Source of the DNA: Pararhizobium_B sp051960215
GTDB taxonomy: Bacteria; Pseudomonadota; Alphaproteobacteria; Rhizobiales; Rhizobiaceae
Length of the DNA: 49,552 bases
Reading direction: 5' to 3'
NCBI GenBank assembly: GCA_051960215.1
Contig: JBQCEN010000121.1
Coordinates: 1 to 49,552 of the forward strand
Part shown: in pieces, positions 49,353 to 49,552 of the stretch
Layout of the letters: each line of letters starts with the position of its first letter
How positions within the stretch are numbered: position 1 is the first letter of the stretch
Notes under the pieces: model-generated
The model's input: only the letters and a program-made list of their open reading frames with translations
Databases searched by the model: none
What the model was told of the DNA's origin: nothing
Made by a program: the position numbers and the translations under genes

Positions 49353-49552
49353 GTCGGGTTCCTGGGGCTGTTCGGATCGCCTGCGGGCGCGTTCGGATCG
49401 CTCGCCGAGGTATTGGGATCGCCGGCGCTGGCGATGATGCCGGCGAGCGCCGCGGCGCTCTCCGGGTTCAAATCGGTGAGGATGGCCCTCGCCGCGGAGG
49501 GCGTGTGCTTCAAGACGATCGCCGCAGCGACGTTGGGGTCGTCGAGTTGCAG
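49349..49552 (-). CDS. MgtE_N/MotE-like flagellar protein, C-terminal 67 residues (cut by window edge)
   Basis: An open minus-strand frame runs from the window edge to a TGA that overlaps the flgH start. It reads LQLDDPNVAAAIVLKHTPSA, then RAILTDLNPESAAALAGIIA, then a tail with three DPN repeats. The first part fits the helical MgtE N-terminal-type domain of the MotE-like proteins that sit just before flgH in rhizobia (not the same as the MotC chaperone MotE at 39877). The rest lies outside the window. Confidence 0.65.
   Translation of the reverse strand: MQLDDPNVAAAIVLKHTPSAARAILTDLNPESAAALAGIIASAGDPNTSASDPNAPAGDPNSPRNPT

Overview
The window is GC-rich, densely packed DNA from an alphaproteobacterial chromosome. 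It looks like order Hyphomicrobiales (Rhizobiales), close to Rhizobiaceae. The diagnostic genes are rhizobial: an orphan OmpR-like regulator of the Rem type heading flgE-flgK-flgL-flaF-flbT-flgD-fliQ, a large MotB with a periplasmic MotC, a MotE-type chaperone, an aglEFGK sugar transporter beside zwf-pgl-edd, and a CbrA-like kinase. I see no rRNA, tRNA, CRISPR array, insertion sequence or prophage gene. All calls come from reading the sequence; no database search was run.

Layout. (1) 1-5.4 kb: 3' end of a PAS histidine kinase (CbrA type), acetoacetyl-CoA synthetase, and an AsmA-like membrane protein. (2) 5.4-17.1 kb: a polyamine and acetate block with potFGHI (putrescine-type ABC uptake), an aspartyl/asparaginyl beta-hydroxylase-like enzyme, a RamB/ScfR-type regulator divergent from isocitrate lyase, two small proteins, then a glutamine synthetase-like ligase and an FAD amine oxidase of the PuuA/PuuB type. 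(3) 17.2-27.4 kb: carbon entry, with zwf-pgl-edd (Entner-Doudoroff), an SRPBCC protein, a secreted fasciclin-domain protein, and aglEFG-aglK without the alpha-glucosidase gene aglA. (4) 27.6-28.5 kb: folD. (5) 28.7-49.6 kb: a flagellar cluster, all on the minus strand. Read in transcription order it is [MgtE_N/MotE-like end]-flgH-fliL-fliP; one long flagellin; a coiled-coil protein-motB-motC-fliK-motE; rem-flgE-flgK-flgL-flaF-flbT-flgD-fliQ; flhA-fliR-fliJ-like-flgJ-like-flgN-like-fliL-like.

How it fits together. Putrescine or other polyamines can be imported by Pot and glutamylated and oxidised by the ligase/oxidase pair. Acetate units are handled by isocitrate lyase and the acetoacetyl-CoA ligase. 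Sugars enter by Agl and pass through zwf-pgl-edd. Motility genes follow a rhizobial hierarchy under Rem. Upstream of rem I see a perfect CtrA-type box (TTAA-N7-TTAA), a TTAACCAT half-site and three clustered GANTC (CcrM-type) sites. CbrA-type kinases feed the DivK-CtrA pathway, so both ends of a cell-cycle-to-flagellum circuit may lie in this window.

The most novel-looking signals are non-coding. The first is a promoter-like element shared, with identical 17-base spacing, upstream of the motB, flgE and flhA operons. The second is an 8-bp perfect hairpin that would bury the ribosome-binding site of the fasciclin gene. Others are inverted repeats between the RamB-like gene and aceA and at zwf, and a motE gene with no start codon near its signal peptide. 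I found no defence system or clearly new multi-gene system.
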